DNA of 64,000 nucleotides, taken from positions 558,001 to 622,000 of the forward strand of contig NZ_CP075338.1 of NCBI RefSeq assembly GCF_023278365.1, read 5' to 3'. Of this stretch, positions 8,767-17,231 are shown piece by piece. Position 1 is the stretch's first letter. Every line of letters starts with the position of its first letter. The translations under genes were made by a program, and so were the position numbers. This stretch comes from Epilithonimonas zeae (GTDB lineage Bacteria; Bacteroidota; Bacteroidia; Flavobacteriales; Weeksellaceae). The notes beneath the pieces are model-generated. The model had not been told where the DNA came from. It did no database searches and saw nothing but the letters and a program-made list of their open reading frames with translations.

Positions 8767-9228
8767 TTATTTTGTGTTAAGATTTTCCAAAGCTTCTAAT
8801 ATTCCGTCTGCGCCGGGATTGATGGCGGTAGGAGACAGGTAGCTCCATTCGATGATGCCATCTTTGTTAATGACGAATAATGCGCGTTTGCATTCTCCTT
8901 CCTCATCATCGTAAACGCCGTATTTTTTTGCTGTTTCTCCTTTCGCTTCAAAGTCAGCCAACAATGGGAAATGTAAGTTTCTGGATTGTGAAAAAGCAAG
9001 ATGACACCATTTGCTGTCCACAGAGATTCCAAAGAGTTCTGCGTCATATTTATGGAAGAACTTCAAAGTTTCGTTGTACAAAGCCATCTGGTCGCTGCAA
9101 ACCGGGCTCCAGTCTGCGGGATAAAATGCTAGGATTACATTTTTTCCTTTAAATTCAGATAAAGTTATTTTCTGATCGGGCGTCGCAAACAATGTAAAAT
9201 CGGGAGCAACAGTGCCTTTTTGTAACAT
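8767..9228 (-). CDS. Peroxiredoxin (AhpC/TSA, BCP-like)
   Basis: 153 aa. The peroxidatic cysteine is Cys44 in the variant PADWSPVCSDQM; the family norm is PxxxTxxC, and here Ser replaces Thr. Further Cys residues (KWCHLAF, EGECKRALF) are candidate resolving residues. The thioredoxin-fold motifs APDFTL, GKNVILAFYPADW and the late ADGILEAL helix are present. It reduces hydrogen peroxide and organic peroxides in the cytoplasm. It lies 5 nt from DUF1275 and 2 nt from the DsbA-like gene, so it belongs to one operon controlled from the bicupin promoter. Confidence 0.92.
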   Translation of the reverse strand: MLQKGTVAPDFTLFATPDQKITLSEFKGKNVILAFYPADWSPVCSDQMALYNETLKFFHKYDAELFGISVDSKWCHLAFSQSRNLHFPLLADFEAKGETAKKYGVYDDEEGECKRALFVINKDGIIEWSYLSPTAINPGADGILEALENLNTK

Positions 9229-9233
9229 AATAT

Positions 9234-9926
9234 TTAGTTTTTGGGTGTTATTGAATTGAAAATTAATCCTCTACAAGTTAGCAATAAAACTGCAGGTAAA
9301 AGCAAAATCCAGTTTTTCCATATACTTAATAAGAAGGGAGCTGTCACAGCACCTGACAAAAATCCCATCCACAAAAGCAAGAGATAGATTGCATTTTCCT
9401 TAGCCTCGTTCTTCTCATTTTCATCATTACTCATCGTGAATATTGCCATATTTTTAGCAAGGCTGTTCAATGTACCGGTTACAAAATCTGTATTCACTTT
9501 CAGGTTTCCAACAGTCGTTACAATCGTATTCATCATTCCCATTGCAAAACCGATGATGGCAATCGAAGGAATCACAGGAATTTGACGGTAATGATTAATA
9601 AAAGTATAAAGCATCAAAATTCCCGAAACAATATAAAAAGCAATCGTTTTAATGCTGCATTTCTTCCATAATGAAAAACAGGTTCCTGCATAAATTCCCA
9701 TCAAAAAACTTCCAATTACCGTAACTGATGTGATGATAACTCCATATTTTCCACTGGAAAAAGCCGCTCCCAATTGCGTGGTGTTTCCACTCATAAAGGA
9801 AACATAGGTTTTCCATTTGATCAATCCCGTTGCATCGATATATCCTGCGATGAATGCTAAAAAGATGGCCAATTTCTCCTGTACTTTGATTTCTTTGGAA
9901 GACAGAAGAGATTTTTCCGCAATCAA
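9234..9926 (-). CDS. DUF1275 (YoaK-type) membrane protein
   Basis: 230 aa with about six hydrophobic segments. The N-terminal AFIAGYIDATGLI and FMSGNTTQLG motifs are diagnostic for DUF1275. The first possible start after the upstream stop is a TTG at 9924-9926, 5 nt downstream of the bicupin stop codon; no ATG in this frame precedes the first membrane helix, so a TTG start with translational coupling is likely. The function of the family is not established; it is often near stress or cofactor genes. Confidence 0.88.
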   Translation of the reverse strand: MIAEKSLLSSKEIKVQEKLAIFLAFIAGYIDATGLIKWKTYVSFMSGNTTQLGAAFSSGKYGVIITSVTVIGSFLMGIYAGTCFSLWKKCSIKTIAFYIVSGILMLYTFINHYRQIPVIPSIAIIGFAMGMMNTIVTTVGNLKVNTDFVTGTLNSLAKNMAIFTMSNDENEKNEAKENAIYLLLLWMGFLSGAVTAPFLLSIWKNWILLLPAVLLLTCRGLIFNSITPKN

Positions 9927-9931
9927 AACCG

Positions 9932-10978
9932 TTATTTTTCAGGTTGAATAAATACTTTTTTCGAAGGGAATTTTTCAATTTCACCTTCCTTTAAACCAAA
10001 ATTCGTTATGACAACATCTTTTGGATTTCCGGCCAGCCATTCGCTTAGATCAATGGATTCATAAGTTCCGCTGTTGAATCCAATCAATACTTTGCAGACC
10101 TTATCGCCTGTATTTTTGATGTAATGTCCGGCTCCCATCGGAACATAACCTACATCTCCCGCATTAAACTGTTCGGTAACAATCGCTCCTTCCGCTAAGA
10201 AAACCGACATCTCGGCCTGTCCGGAAATAAAATACTGCCATTCATCCGCATTCGGATGCCAGTGCATTTCTCTTAAAGCGCCCGGTTGAAGTTCCAAAAT
10301 AGAACCAGCCATTGTTTTGCTGATAGGAAATTCTTTACTTGTTACCAATCTCTGCAAACCACCTCCGGGAATGATTCTCGGTTGCTGGGAATGCAGTGGA
10401 TAACGGTGAAGATTGGTCAGTTCTATATCAGATTCTTCAGGTCTTGCTGTGGCCACAAATGACATTTCGTCCGGAACAATTCCTGCTGCGAAATAGGCTT
10501 CTTTCTGTGGTAACGCTGCCACTTCTTCAAGGGTTAATCCTAAGTTCTGAGCGGCAATTTCTGGTGGTACACTGGATACAAAATCTGTAACGCTGAATGT
10601 GTGGTCTTCAGAAAAATTACCGTTATCAAAGATCAGAATGAAATGACATTCTTCCGTTCCTGTCGCCTGGATCGAGTGGCCGTACCCTTTTGGGAAATAC
10701 CATACATCTCCCGGCTCAAAATTATCGGTATAGCTTTTTCCGTCCGGATGAATAATAGTGGTACGAACCGTTCCCGAAATCACATACGCCCATTCTGCGG
10801 CATTGGCGTGCCAGTGCAATTCTCTCATACTTCCTGGCTGCAGTCTCATAGAAACTCCGGCAATACCTATTGATGCAGGAAAATCTTTTACAGAAGCACC
10901 TCTTGTAGTTCCTCCGTCATTAGTACGTGGGTTTTGTTTTTCTAACTCGTATTTGAAGCTTAAAGTTGAAGTATTCAT
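9932..10978 (-). CDS. Bicupin, oxalate-decarboxylase-like
   Basis: 348 aa with two cupin domains. The first metal site is LHWHANAAEWAYV with the matching PKGYGHSIQATG; the second is MHWHPNADEWQYF with PMGAGHYIKNTG. The HxH...E...H pattern in both halves matches Mn-dependent OxdC-type bicupins. It has no signal peptide. A catalytic Glu on the N-terminal lid cannot be confirmed by eye, so it may be a different oxidase or decarboxylase. It is the first gene of a four-gene operon with DUF1275, peroxiredoxin and DsbA-like, under the direct-repeat promoter at 11020-11087. Confidence 0.87.
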   Translation of the reverse strand: MNTSTLSFKYELEKQNPRTNDGGTTRGASVKDFPASIGIAGVSMRLQPGSMRELHWHANAAEWAYVISGTVRTTIIHPDGKSYTDNFEPGDVWYFPKGYGHSIQATGTEECHFILIFDNGNFSEDHTFSVTDFVSSVPPEIAAQNLGLTLEEVAALPQKEAYFAAGIVPDEMSFVATARPEESDIELTNLHRYPLHSQQPRIIPGGGLQRLVTSKEFPISKTMAGSILELQPGALREMHWHPNADEWQYFISGQAEMSVFLAEGAIVTEQFNAGDVGYVPMGAGHYIKNTGDKVCKVLIGFNSGTYESIDLSEWLAGNPKDVVITNFGLKEGEIEKFPSKKVFIQPEK

Positions 10979-11019
10979 CGTATTATTTTTAGTGATTATC
11001 TCTTGTTCTTAATTCTATG

Positions 11020-11087
11020 GTAAAGCTACTTCCGAATCTGGCTTTTTTCAGTTTCTATTCGGTGAATAGGCAAAATCAGTCGTTGAG
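11020..11087 (-). promoter_or_regulatory. Direct-repeat operator and promoter block of the bicupin operon
   Basis: On the minus strand CTCAACGA (11087-11080) and TTCACCGA (11066-11059) are spaced by 13 nt. The block TAGCTTTAC (11028-11020) follows at the same distance as in the promoters at 12017-12084 and 17740-17807. The repeat geometry resembles LytTR response-regulator sites. Confidence 0.6.
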
Positions 11088-11120
11088 TTTTATGATATAA
11101 AAGATGATGATTTTTTTTCA

Positions 11121-11209
11121 GCTCCGTAGGAGCATTCTGTTAATAGAAAGATATATTAATTATGACGAGTTCCGTAGGAACGACCTGATAATTATTGGTT
11201 CACAGGTCG
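11121..11209. repeat. Tandem GTAGGA palindromes in the 443-nt gap 10979-11421
   Basis: GCTCCGTAGGAGC (11121-11133) and GTTCCGTAGGAAC (11169-11181) are perfect short palindromes. The second is followed by CGACCTG (11181-11187) and its inverted partner CAGGTCG (11203-11209). This resembles the CCGTAGGA intergenic repeats scattered in flavobacterial genomes. Apart from the bicupin promoter, I see no gene in the rest of this gap. Confidence 0.7.
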
Positions 11210-11421
11210 CTTTTACAGAGCTTTAATGTATCTTTATATGTTTATCTATTAATAGTTATTTTAATCTGAACAATTTATTTTAGATTAAAGTAAAATACAT
11301 TTTTCAAACAAGTTACAGGAAACAAAACACAAAGTCGTTTGGTTACAAAACAGTTGTTTTTAAACCAAAAAAAATCACTGGCTGAACCCAATGATTTTAA
11401 TTACTATATAAAATGTTGATT

Positions 11422-11979
11422 TTAAAAAGGCTGATTGTATTGGCCTGTCAAAGCTTTGTTCTCGATACTTTTTGCAAAATTAGGTGTTTCTTCGTGGTTG
11501 TGAGCATCAGAGGCAGCTTGTCTTGAAGCTGCGGCATCTGCAAGATTAATATTGTGCTCTTTCAAATATTCGAACATTTCGGGAGTTGCGGTTGCGTGAA
11601 TTTCGTTGGTGTACAAAGTCGTGTTGTCATCAATTTTTGTCGCTTTCAGTTCCCATAAAACCTGAACTTTTGTTCTTCCGTTTTTCGTAATAGAATCAGA
11701 AACAGATAACATTCTGCAATAATCCGGGCGATACACTGTGGCTACATAATGCTGAACCATCAAAGCATCTCCGATTGTTTCAACATTTAACGAAACTGGT
11801 TCGCCGTCAAAAGTAGTAGAAATAGCGGCTCCGATGTGCTGGGTGGAGCATCTTTGATATTCGGCATCGGGTAAGTTTAATAACCAATCTGCGATGTTAA
11901 CTTTTTCGAATGGTGCATTGATAATAGCGGTTACACTTGAGTGAGACAGTGCGTTTTCTGGTGTTTGTAGAATTTCCAT
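11422..11979 (-). CDS. Unknown 185-aa protein, possibly SRPBCC-like
   Basis: I do not recognise this with certainty. It is soluble, with no signal peptide or membrane segment. The opening SSVTAIINAPFEKVNIADWLLNLP followed by alternating strands and a helix around PEMFEYLKEHN is reminiscent of START/SRPBCC ligand-binding proteins. The C-terminus is Ala/Asn-rich and looks disordered (AAASRQAASDAHNHEE). It is a single gene with its own promoter (12017-12084) that shares the LytTR-like repeats of the bicupin operon and dps, so it is likely coexpressed with stress genes. Confidence 0.75.
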   Translation of the reverse strand: MEILQTPENALSHSSVTAIINAPFEKVNIADWLLNLPDAEYQRCSTQHIGAAISTTFDGEPVSLNVETIGDALMVQHYVATVYRPDYCRMLSVSDSITKNGRTKVQVLWELKATKIDDNTTLYTNEIHATATPEMFEYLKEHNINLADAAASRQAASDAHNHEETPNFAKSIENKALTGQYNQPF

Positions 11980-12016
11980 AATGTTTTGGTTTTAATTGTT
12001 TGTATTAATTGATGAT

Positions 12017-12084
12017 GTAAAGCTACAGGCAACTTAATGGAAAATCAATGGGTGTTCGATGAACGGGCGAAATGTATCGTTGAA
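12017..12084 (-). promoter_or_regulatory. Direct-repeat operator and promoter block of the 11422-11979 gene
   Basis: Minus-strand TTCAACGA (12084-12077), 13-nt gap, TTCATCGA (12063-12056), then TAGCTTTAC (12025-12017). The spacing between elements is identical to that at the bicupin and dps promoters. Confidence 0.6.
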
Positions 12085-12199
12085 TCAGTACGATGAAATT
12101 TTGTAACCAATTTGGCTACTAAATAAAAAAAATCACTGCATTTCACAGTGGTTTTTAATTAATGATGTAATCAATATCAAAGTTTGTTTGAAGTTTTAT

Positions 12200-12363
12200 T
12201 TAACCACAAAAGGAACAAAAGATGAGTTAAAACGTTTATTTAAAGTAATAATATAAATGAAAAAGGTCACAACAGCTTTTAAAAATCTTGATTTTTACTC
12301 TTTGAGAACTTTGAATATTCTAATTATTGCTTTATGATGGTCTTTTGTGACTTTTGTGGTTAA
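12200..12363. repeat. MITE-like element with 23-nt terminal inverted repeats
   Basis: Left end TTAACCACAAAAGGAACAAA... (12200-12222) and right end (12341-12363) are inverted with about two mismatches. The 164-bp unit carries no long ORF and sits between the 11979 promoter and the ABM-domain gene stop. No transposase is present, so it is at most non-autonomous. Confidence 0.6.
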
Positions 12364-12385
12364 TTCTGAAATTGGTTTAAACATA

Positions 12386-12934
12386 TTATTTAAAAAGCCA
12401 TTTTCTAATCAGTTTTGTATAATTCGGCATTACGACGAAAACCATTAGAAAAACGATACATCCTGAAATCAGAAGTCCGTCTGAATAATGATTTGCAGGG
12501 ATTTTTAATAACCTTAAAAAGGGGAGAAGTACCAATGGAACCAACAATGACAATGGATAAATGGCTGACCAGGTTACCAGGAACTGTTTCCATCGTACGG
12601 GAACTTTTGTTTCATTTTCAGTTTCAAAAAGAAAATCGAGCCCGGATTTTATTTTGTAATTATCATTTTTTCGGAAAAGTGGATTGGCTTTTTCAATCAG
12701 TTTTTTTCTGTCGTCAGATTCCATCCATTTTTTGAGATTTTCAATAGTGTCAAACCGAATAATTACCGTGTAAATAAACGTAAGATGGGGAATCGGGCGC
12801 ACAATCTGATGGTCAATAAAACCTTCTGAATGCTTTGTGAGCGGAACAATATGCTCCAGCCATTTTTCGTATTCTGCCTCTTTGCCGTCTAAAACGTGAT
12901 GGGTAATTACGACCGATGCGCCTTGAGTTTCCAT
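12386..12934 (-). CDS. Antibiotic-biosynthesis-monooxygenase (ABM) domain protein with C-terminal membrane helices
   Basis: 182 aa from the ATG at 12934; the open frame extends upstream into the preceding gene but the METQGASVVITHHVLDGKE start fits the domain. Residues 1-100 form a dimeric alpha/beta-barrel ABM domain (ITHHVLDGKEAEYEKW, ...GFIDHQIVRP, ...RFDTIENLKKWMES). Two hydrophobic helices follow (WSAIYPLSLLVPLVLLPFL and GCIVFLMVFVVMPNY). This soluble-plus-membrane layout is a known subgroup of unknown function. It starts 26 nt after the OYE stop and is probably cotranscribed with it. Confidence 0.85.
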   Translation of the reverse strand: METQGASVVITHHVLDGKEAEYEKWLEHIVPLTKHSEGFIDHQIVRPIPHLTFIYTVIIRFDTIENLKKWMESDDRKKLIEKANPLFRKNDNYKIKSGLDFLFETENETKVPVRWKQFLVTWSAIYPLSLLVPLVLLPFLRLLKIPANHYSDGLLISGCIVFLMVFVVMPNYTKLIRKWLFK

Positions 12935-12959
12935 ACTCTTAATTTTAAATGAATGATAT

Positions 12960-14018
12960 TTAAAAAGCTCTTTTATACTGCCACGGAATCTCAACCTCCA
13001 ATTCCAATTCTTTCGCGGAATGTAATGCAAAATAAGGGTCACGCAAATGTTCTCTGGCGATGAAAATCAAATCTGCTTCATCATTCACGATAATATCATT
13101 TGCCTGAACAGCTTCGGTAATCATCCCGACCGCACCTGTTGCAATCCCGGTCTGTTGTCTGATAGTTGATGAGAACGGAACCTGATAATTAGGAAAAACA
13201 CGGTCTTTGCTGACGTTGGCAAATCCACCGCCTGAAGCCGTGATAAGATCGACACCGTTTTCCCTAAGAATTTTTGCGAGAATAATGCTGTCATCCAAAG
13301 TCCACGCATCCGGTGTTTGCAGATAATCGACCGCCGAGATTCTCACCAAAAGAGGCATTCCGTCAGGAATTGATCTTCGTACTTCGCCAACAGTTTCTAC
13401 CAGAAAACGGATTCTGTTTTGCAGACTTCCGCCATATTCGTCATTTCTTTTATTAATGACTGCGGAATAGAACTGGTGGAAAAGATAACCGTGACCGGCG
13501 TGCAGTTCTATGGTGTCAAAACCTGCCTCCACAGCTCTGTGTGAAGCTTCTACAAATTTTACTTTCAACTCCTGAATTTCATCAACCGTCAATTCCTCAG
13601 GAATCACACCGTTCATTTCTGTAGGCGAAGAGGATTTTACAGTCCAGCCACCTTCTTCTTTAGGAAGTGGCTTCATTTTTTCGTTGGGATGTTTCAGGCT
13701 TCCTTTTCCACCGGAATGCCAGAGTTGCATTCCTATTTTTGCATCCTGCTCGTGTACAAAATCGACAATGTTTTTCCACGCATCTTTCTGCTCGTCATTC
13801 CAGATTCCGACGTCGCTCAGAGTAGCTAAACCTTCTGGAGATATAGCGGTGCATTCGGTCATTATCAAACCTGCTCCGCCAACGGCTCTTCCACCGAGAT
13901 GGACAAGATGCCAATTTCCCGGGATGCCGTTTTTTGCACTGTATTGTTGCATTGGTGATACCACGATTCTGTTTTTCAGGGTCAGCTGGCGCAGGGTTAA
14001 AGGTGAGAATAAGTTCAT
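12960..14018 (-). CDS. NADH:flavin oxidoreductase, Old Yellow Enzyme family (YqjM/NamA class)
   Basis: 352 aa TIM barrel. Landmarks are the N-terminal LFSPLTLRQLTLKNRIVVSPMQQYSA, the active-site HAGHGYLFHQF (substrate-binding His pair), NDEYGGSLQNRIRF, and the FMN-phosphate loop GAVGMI and IAREHLRDPYF near the end. In the class III OYE consensus the position after SPM is usually Cys; here it is Gln (SPMQQYS), which may shift the redox properties. It would reduce enones or quinones with NAD(P)H. It lies next to the two-component genes, with the same strand and a short gap. Confidence 0.92.
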   Translation of the reverse strand: MNLFSPLTLRQLTLKNRIVVSPMQQYSAKNGIPGNWHLVHLGGRAVGGAGLIMTECTAISPEGLATLSDVGIWNDEQKDAWKNIVDFVHEQDAKIGMQLWHSGGKGSLKHPNEKMKPLPKEEGGWTVKSSSPTEMNGVIPEELTVDEIQELKVKFVEASHRAVEAGFDTIELHAGHGYLFHQFYSAVINKRNDEYGGSLQNRIRFLVETVGEVRRSIPDGMPLLVRISAVDYLQTPDAWTLDDSIILAKILRENGVDLITASGGGFANVSKDRVFPNYQVPFSSTIRQQTGIATGAVGMITEAVQANDIIVNDEADLIFIAREHLRDPYFALHSAKELELEVEIPWQYKRAF

Positions 14019-14030
14019 TATATTTTATAT

Positions 14031-16238
14031 TTATAGTGATTGTAAAAATAATTTGCTTTCATCAAGTGATTTCAGCAAAATATCTCGTGTTTCTTCCAAA
14101 GCCTGTTTCGATATTGGATTTTCGTTGTTGGTTAATTCCAAAATATTCAGTTTTTCTTCTAATAATGGTAGTAATCCCATTATTGCCACACTTGATTTCA
14201 AATCGTGAGCTCTTAATTTTACGATCGTAAAATCGGCTTTTTCATAACCCGATTTCATTTCCTGAAGATGTACCGGAATTTTGTCTAAAAACTGCTGTGT
14301 GACCGTTCTTTCAAAATCTTTATCTCCATTGCTGATGGATTTCATATAAGTAAGATCAATATATTGATAAACAGTACTGTTTTCCTTAGCTTTTGCTTGA
14401 TTATTTTTACCTTCTTTCAATCCGAAACCTGAAATCAATTTAAATAATTCATCTTCATTGACGGGTTTGGAAATATATTCGTTCATTCCGCGGCTCATAC
14501 ATCTTTCCCGTTCTCCCGCCAGTGCGTGCGCCGTCATTGCGATAATCGGGATATCAAGTTTTAATTCTTCACGGATTTTTTGTGTTGCAGCATAACCGTC
14601 CATTTGTGGCATCTGAATATCCATTAAAACCAAATCGCAATCGTTATTTCTGAGATATTCCACCGCTTCCAGACCGTTGTTTGCAATATCATAATCAATG
14701 TTCCATTGCGAGAGAAGATGTTTCATCAGGCTTTGATTGATCGCGTTATCATCTACAATTAAAACTTTTAAAGGTACATTGGATTTATCTTTGAAATAAT
14801 TGATATTAACAGAAGGCACCACATTAATCTGTTCTTTCGCAATGGCATAAGGAATGTAAAAATGAAAAGTCGTGCCTTTTCCCTGTTCACTCATTACCTC
14901 AATATCGCCATTTTGCAATTGAATTAAACTTTTCACAATGGATAAGCCAAGCCCGGTTCCGCCATAATTTCTTGTTGTAGAATCTTCACCCTGATTGAAT
15001 CTTTCAAAAACCTCGCTAAGCTTTTCTTTATCGATTCCAATTCCTGTATCTGAAACTTTAAAACCGACAATCACTTCGTTTTCAGTTTGATGTTTATTGT
15101 AAATTTCGATACTGATATTTCCGTGATGGGTAAATTTGATAGCATTTCCGATGAGGTTGACTAAAATTTGAGTGAGTCTTGTTGCATCACCGTTCAAAGT
15201 ATCAGGAATCGAGGAATCTATTTTGCTGGAAATCGCTAATCCTTTTTCTTTGGCACGTTCCACAAAAAACGTTTCGACAGAATTCACCAATCCGTTGATA
15301 CTGAATATTCCTTTGGTAATACGCATCATTCCTGCTTCGATTTTGGATAAATCCAGGATGTCATTGATAATGGCCATCAGATTTTCTCCTGAGCGTTGAA
15401 TGGATGATACAAATTCTTTTGAAGTTTCATCCAATGGTCTTTTTTGTAAAAGGTTGGTAAAGCCCAAAATTCCGCTCAGAGGTGTTCTGATTTCGTGGCT
15501 CATATTGGCTAAAAAATTTTCTTTGGTCTGTGCGGCAACCGAAGCTTTTTTCTCCGCAACATCCAATTCCTGGATCAGCAATCTCTGACGTTTAAACTGG
15601 CGAAGAATATGATAGCCAACGATAGATCCGCTTAAGATCAAAAGAATCAGCAAGGAAATATCATACAATCTGGCTTTCTGTCCCATTTCCTCGTTTTTTT
15701 TGCTGAGATCTACCATATGAATTTTTCGACTTTCATAGATCTTTGCGGTGATAGAAGTGATTTCGTTCGATATTTTTCTGGCTCTTGGATTAGCAATGGA
15801 AGTCTGATCGTCCATATTTCCGAGGGTATGATAACGCAGCAATAATTTATCCTTCGTTGTTTTCTTGTCCATCGCGAGAACACTCAACCGGTGAATTAAT
15901 CTTTCTTCCTCTGTATCGGCATTGTCTTTGGAAAGGGAATCCAAAAAGTTTTCTATCTGATTGATCTTTTGGTCGATTCCTTCAAGGTGAGTGGTATCAT
16001 TGGTTGCAATGGAAGCTCGGATCCTGCTTTCAACGCCTAAAATATCACGGTCAATTTCACGCAAATGGTTGCTTGAACGTAATTCTTCGAGAAGTTTGTT
16101 ATTGTTACGAATAAGTTCCTTTGTATTTTGGGCTGAATTGATCTGAACTGCAATCAATAGGAGAGACCCCACAATAAATGTGAGAATAATGAAGTAACTG
16201 AATCTCCTGTTGTTCATTACTGAGGATATCTTTTTCAT
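14031..16238 (-). CDS. Hybrid sensor histidine kinase with receiver and HPt domains
   Basis: 735 aa. TM1 about 14-34, an extracytoplasmic helical region about 35-192 (CHASE3/four-helix-like), TM2 about 194-212. HisKA carries His248 in ANMSHEIRTPLSG, followed by an HATPase with the N-box NLIGNAIKFT (about 361-370), G1 DTGIGI and G2 GGTGLGLSIV. A receiver domain at about 490-605 has the phospho-acceptor Asp540 (DLVLMDIQMPQMDG) and Lys591. A C-terminal HPt has His678 (AHDLKSS). Phosphate would flow His-Asp-His and then to a separate regulator; the LytTR protein encoded upstream is the obvious partner. It begins 240 nt downstream of that gene. Confidence 0.93.
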   Translation of the reverse strand: MKKISSVMNNRRFSYFIILTFIVGSLLLIAVQINSAQNTKELIRNNNKLLEELRSSNHLREIDRDILGVESRIRASIATNDTTHLEGIDQKINQIENFLDSLSKDNADTEEERLIHRLSVLAMDKKTTKDKLLLRYHTLGNMDDQTSIANPRARKISNEITSITAKIYESRKIHMVDLSKKNEEMGQKARLYDISLLILLILSGSIVGYHILRQFKRQRLLIQELDVAEKKASVAAQTKENFLANMSHEIRTPLSGILGFTNLLQKRPLDETSKEFVSSIQRSGENLMAIINDILDLSKIEAGMMRITKGIFSINGLVNSVETFFVERAKEKGLAISSKIDSSIPDTLNGDATRLTQILVNLIGNAIKFTHHGNISIEIYNKHQTENEVIVGFKVSDTGIGIDKEKLSEVFERFNQGEDSTTRNYGGTGLGLSIVKSLIQLQNGDIEVMSEQGKGTTFHFYIPYAIAKEQINVVPSVNINYFKDKSNVPLKVLIVDDNAINQSLMKHLLSQWNIDYDIANNGLEAVEYLRNNDCDLVLMDIQMPQMDGYAATQKIREELKLDIPIIAMTAHALAGERERCMSRGMNEYISKPVNEDELFKLISGFGLKEGKNNQAKAKENSTVYQYIDLTYMKSISNGDKDFERTVTQQFLDKIPVHLQEMKSGYEKADFTIVKLRAHDLKSSVAIMGLLPLLEEKLNILELTNNENPISKQALEETRDILLKSLDESKLFLQSL

Positions 16239-16270
16239 AAGTCTATTATGTTGACTTTAAAATTATTGTT

Positions 16271-16473
16271 AACCACCCCGTCAAAAATTCTTCGAATTTT
16301 CGCCACCCCTCCAAAAGAGGGGAATTTTTGCATTGCAATTGGAACGGCGAATTGTTGCAGCCCGACTTGAGCGGAGCTCTTTTTGTCATTGCGATTGCTG
16401 AATAGTTCAACAGATTGCTTCACTTCGTTCGCAATGACAAAAAAGCGGGAGCGGAAGGCGGATTAAGCTGCCC
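16271..16473. repeat. Composite intergenic repeat block, including family A copy 3 with a nested inverted repeat
   Basis: 16271-16322 is a CACCCCGTC...CCTCCAAAAGAGGGG type repeat. 16357-16473 is family A copy 3, with the same borders as 5629-5709. Its centre is replaced by TTTTTGTCATTGCGA...CGCAATGACAAAAA, a near-perfect inverted repeat of the CATTGCGA type. It fills most of the gap between the histidine kinase and LytTR genes. Confidence 0.7.
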
Positions 16474-16478
16474 AAATC

Positions 16479-17174
16479 CTAAAAAACATTCATTCTCGTA
16501 TTGAGTGCTTTTCGGTAAGCGTCCGCAACGGGAATGAATTTTCCGTTAATCATAATTCCGCCGTCCTGAAGTGTATCAATTTTACCGACAGAAACGATGT
16601 AAGACCGATGAACTCTGATGAAATGATCTTTCGGTAGACGTTCTTCCGCCGTTTTCATCTTGCCGTGGATGGCAAACATTTTTTCTCTTGTATAGAACTT
16701 AACGTAATCGCCCATTGCTTCTGCATACAAAATATCATCCAGTTTCAGGCGTCTTGTAATATTGGAATCCCGTACGAAAAGAAACTCGTCTTTTGTGATT
16801 TCTACATTTTCCTTTCGGCTTTCAAGAATAGCCTGTGCTTTGCTTACTGCCTGTAAAAATCTTGCCGGCATCACAGGTTTTAACAGATAATCTGCGATAT
16901 TCAATTCGAAAGCTTCGAGTGCATATTCTTTATTAGATGTAGTGAAAATGATGATTGTTTCTTTTCCTGAGAGATTTTTGGTGAGTTCTATCCCTGTCAT
17001 TTCAGGCATTTCGATGTCTAAGAAAATGAGATCAACAGGATGGGTCTGCAGATAATTGTAAGCTTCAATCGCGTTGGAAAATTCATTGACAATTGTAAGA
17101 CTCGGAATTTGTTTTGCCAAATGTGATAATGTTGTTCTTGCAATGTCGTTGTCATCGACGATTAAAGCTTTCAT
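16479..17174 (-). CDS. LytTR-family response regulator
   Basis: 231 aa. The receiver domain (1-115) has acidic pocket VDDND (7-11), phospho-acceptor Asp53 (LDIEMPEMTG), the TTS switch region and Lys in LLKPV. The LytTR DNA-binding domain (about 125-231) starts KDEFLFVRDSNITRRLKLDDILYAEAMGDYVKF and includes FIRVHRSYIV. LytTR regulators bind 9-bp direct repeats separated by about 12-13 bp. Such repeats occur before the bicupin operon, the 11422 gene and dps in the same neighbourhood, so these are its most likely targets. No self-site was seen upstream. Confidence 0.94.
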   Translation of the reverse strand: MKALIVDDNDIARTTLSHLAKQIPSLTIVNEFSNAIEAYNYLQTHPVDLIFLDIEMPEMTGIELTKNLSGKETIIIFTTSNKEYALEAFELNIADYLLKPVMPARFLQAVSKAQAILESRKENVEITKDEFLFVRDSNITRRLKLDDILYAEAMGDYVKFYTREKMFAIHGKMKTAEERLPKDHFIRVHRSYIVSVGKIDTLQDGGIMINGKFIPVADAYRKALNTRMNVF

Positions 17175-17231
17175 AGGGATAGTTATTTATGATTTTACAC
17201 AAATATAATTATTCCTTTTTTCTTTTCCCAA

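Noticed and set aside
13684-14208. 174-aa plus-strand ORF over the OYE and kinase genes
   Set aside because: Spans two real genes on the other strand; Ser/Phe/Cys-rich shadow.
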